A DNA stretch of 64,000 nt from positions 62,001 to 126,000 of the forward strand of contig JAPDRO010000001.1 of assembly GCA_030247885.1 (NCBI GenBank). The letters are read 5' to 3'. Positions 62,901 through 64,000 of this stretch are shown piece after piece. How positions within the stretch are numbered: position 1 is the stretch's first letter; every line of letters starts with the position of its first letter. Made by a program: the position numbers and the translations under genes. The DNA comes from Taxawa tesnikishii (nom. ined.). Taxonomy: Eukaryota; Ascomycota; Dothideomycetes; Dothideales. The notes beneath the pieces are model-generated. The model searched no databases. It was not told the origin of the DNA and worked only from the letters and a program-made list of their open reading frames with translations.

Positions 62901-64000
62901 CCTTATATAAGTTACTAATCTTTTTAGCCTTAAGATAAGTAAGCCTTTTATACTATAGTTAGTATCTCTACTTTTAAGCTATATCTTTTACTAGTACCTT
63001 TTCGGGACTATCTATTAAATCTTTATATAGCTCCGAGAGCTATATAATATTTACCTCGGCTTTTATTAGTAAATCCTTAGGTATATTAGCTAGCTAATTA
63101 CTCGGCTCTTAGAGCTATATAAATTCTACTTATTAGTAGGTAATCTTATCTTGTAAATTTAATAGAATAGAACCCTAATAAGTACTTAATATAACTCGAA
63201 ACGTATATTAATTATTTAGTAAAGTAATCTTATTTATAATATAAATACTACCTTTATACCTTACCTTTATTACGATATTTCCTTACTTATCTTTTAAGTA
63301 TATACTATCTTCGTTAAAGGTCCTATAGAGTTCGCTTTCGTATATCTTCCTTTTAAATAATAAGTTAACTTCGAGATTAGAAATATAAAATATCTTTAAT
63401 AAAAGGATTAAGTTTTTATTCTTATTTATTATTTCTACTATACCTTAGTAGTTTAAGAATAGAACTCCTTCTCTTACTATAATCTTTCGTCTTAGAATAT
63501 CTCGGAGTAGTTCCTTAAATAACTAAGGCTAGTTAGTTATATATAAACTTATACTAGTATTAGAGGCTTAGCTTTAGTAAGGAACCTTACTTTTTACTTC
63601 CTTAAAGAAATAAGTAACTTCCTTAATAAGGTCTATAGACTCTTAATCTTAGCTTAATAAGTTTAACTTTATAGTCTAGGATCTACTTAAAGTTAAAGTT
63701 TCCTTAACTTTAAAGGCTTTATACTTCCTCTTTTTTACTTTAAGCTTATTCTTTCTTACTTTAAGTTTATAACCTTCTTATAAAGCTTATTAATTAGGTT
63801 TATTATATCGTTATTACTCCTCTCTAACTTAGCTTAAGACTTCTTTTACTTCCTTTTATCCTTAGCTATAGTCCTTATATCTTTAAAAAAAGGGTAGTTT
63901 TTTAGCTAGTAGTTACTATTATAAAGATAATACTTAGCTTAATTTAGTAACTAGGATTTTCTTTTATCGAACGTCTTTTATCGTTAATACCTTTTAATAA
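59779..64000 (-). mobile_element. Ty1/Copia element, copy 5, truncated by the window edge
   Basis: Starts with a 167-bp reverse-oriented LTR (59779-59945, AGTTAAAC to the mutated terminus TTATAATA). It then follows copy 4 in order through RNase H, RT and integrase into the gag region at 64000. The left flank CTTAT is the expected TSD; its partner lies outside. It is more heavily mutated than copies 3 and 4 (the terminal CA is also TA). Confidence 0.92.

Larger units (their letters stand above)
13491..64000. other. AT-rich RIP isochore made of nested dead transposons
   Basis: Every sampled line is strongly AT-rich, rich in TpA and nearly devoid of CpA and TpG, while CpG, CpC and CpT remain. 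This is the signature of repeat-induced point mutation (C to T in CpA on both strands). Differences between paired LTRs and repeat copies are almost all C/T or G/A. Gln and Trp codons have become stops throughout, so no reading frame survives. The block is filled by the elements listed separately and by unassigned RIP-mutated stretches. Confidence 0.95.

Overview
The window is fungal nuclear DNA, most likely from a filamentous ascomycete (Pezizomycotina, plausibly a Dothideomycete). The reasons are short introns with GTATGT/CTAAC/AG signals, a fungal Ser-rich DUF7137-type protein, and a 50 kb block carrying saturated repeat-induced point mutation (RIP). It splits at about 13.49 kb into two compartments of very different composition.

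Left compartment (1-13.49 kb) has balanced composition and carries genes: a partial multi-pass membrane protein (minus, runs off the left edge), a secreted or membrane-anchored Ser-rich DUF7137-like protein (plus, 1631-2616), the transcription-coupled repair ATPase Rad26/CSB (minus, 3481-7339), two unrecognised genes (minus, 8029-9683 and 10117-12371; the second has a methyltransferase-like Rossmann motif) and a coiled-coil fragment (minus, about 12690-13260). Several frames are broken, nearly always in the direction of one missing base and often inside a homopolymer. Restoring one base at each of two sites makes the Rad26 length divisible by three, and the same holds for the DUF7137 gene. I read most of these breaks as consensus errors of the assembly rather than biology.

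Right compartment (13.49-64.0 kb) is very AT-rich, almost without CpA/TpG, and has no intact gene. It is a graveyard of nested transposons that can still be resolved by TSDs and terminal repeats. There are four Fot1/pogo-type DNA transposons: a host copy at 13638-22818, one nested in it at 14069-15915, a divergent one at 35509-37355 and one at 40602-42448, three of them exactly 1847 bp. There are five copies of one Ty1/Copia family with 167-bp LTRs (16769-22253, 23620-33619, 26273-31763, 48264-53753, 59779 to the right edge). One Ty3/Gypsy element (about 46200-58550) is split by a Copia copy. Insertion order can be read: Fot1 into Fot1, Copia into Fot1, Copia into Copia, Copia into Gypsy. Between them lie RIP-degraded stretches I cannot assign, holding a minisatellite, a 78-bp tandem duplication, a TA run and a 74-bp inverted-repeat pair.

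The best candidates for something new are the two unidentified adjacent genes at 8-12.4 kb, the stem-loop array in the Copia leader, a cluster of TCCATGGA palindromes at 9.6-9.8 kb, and an internally inverted Copia copy.
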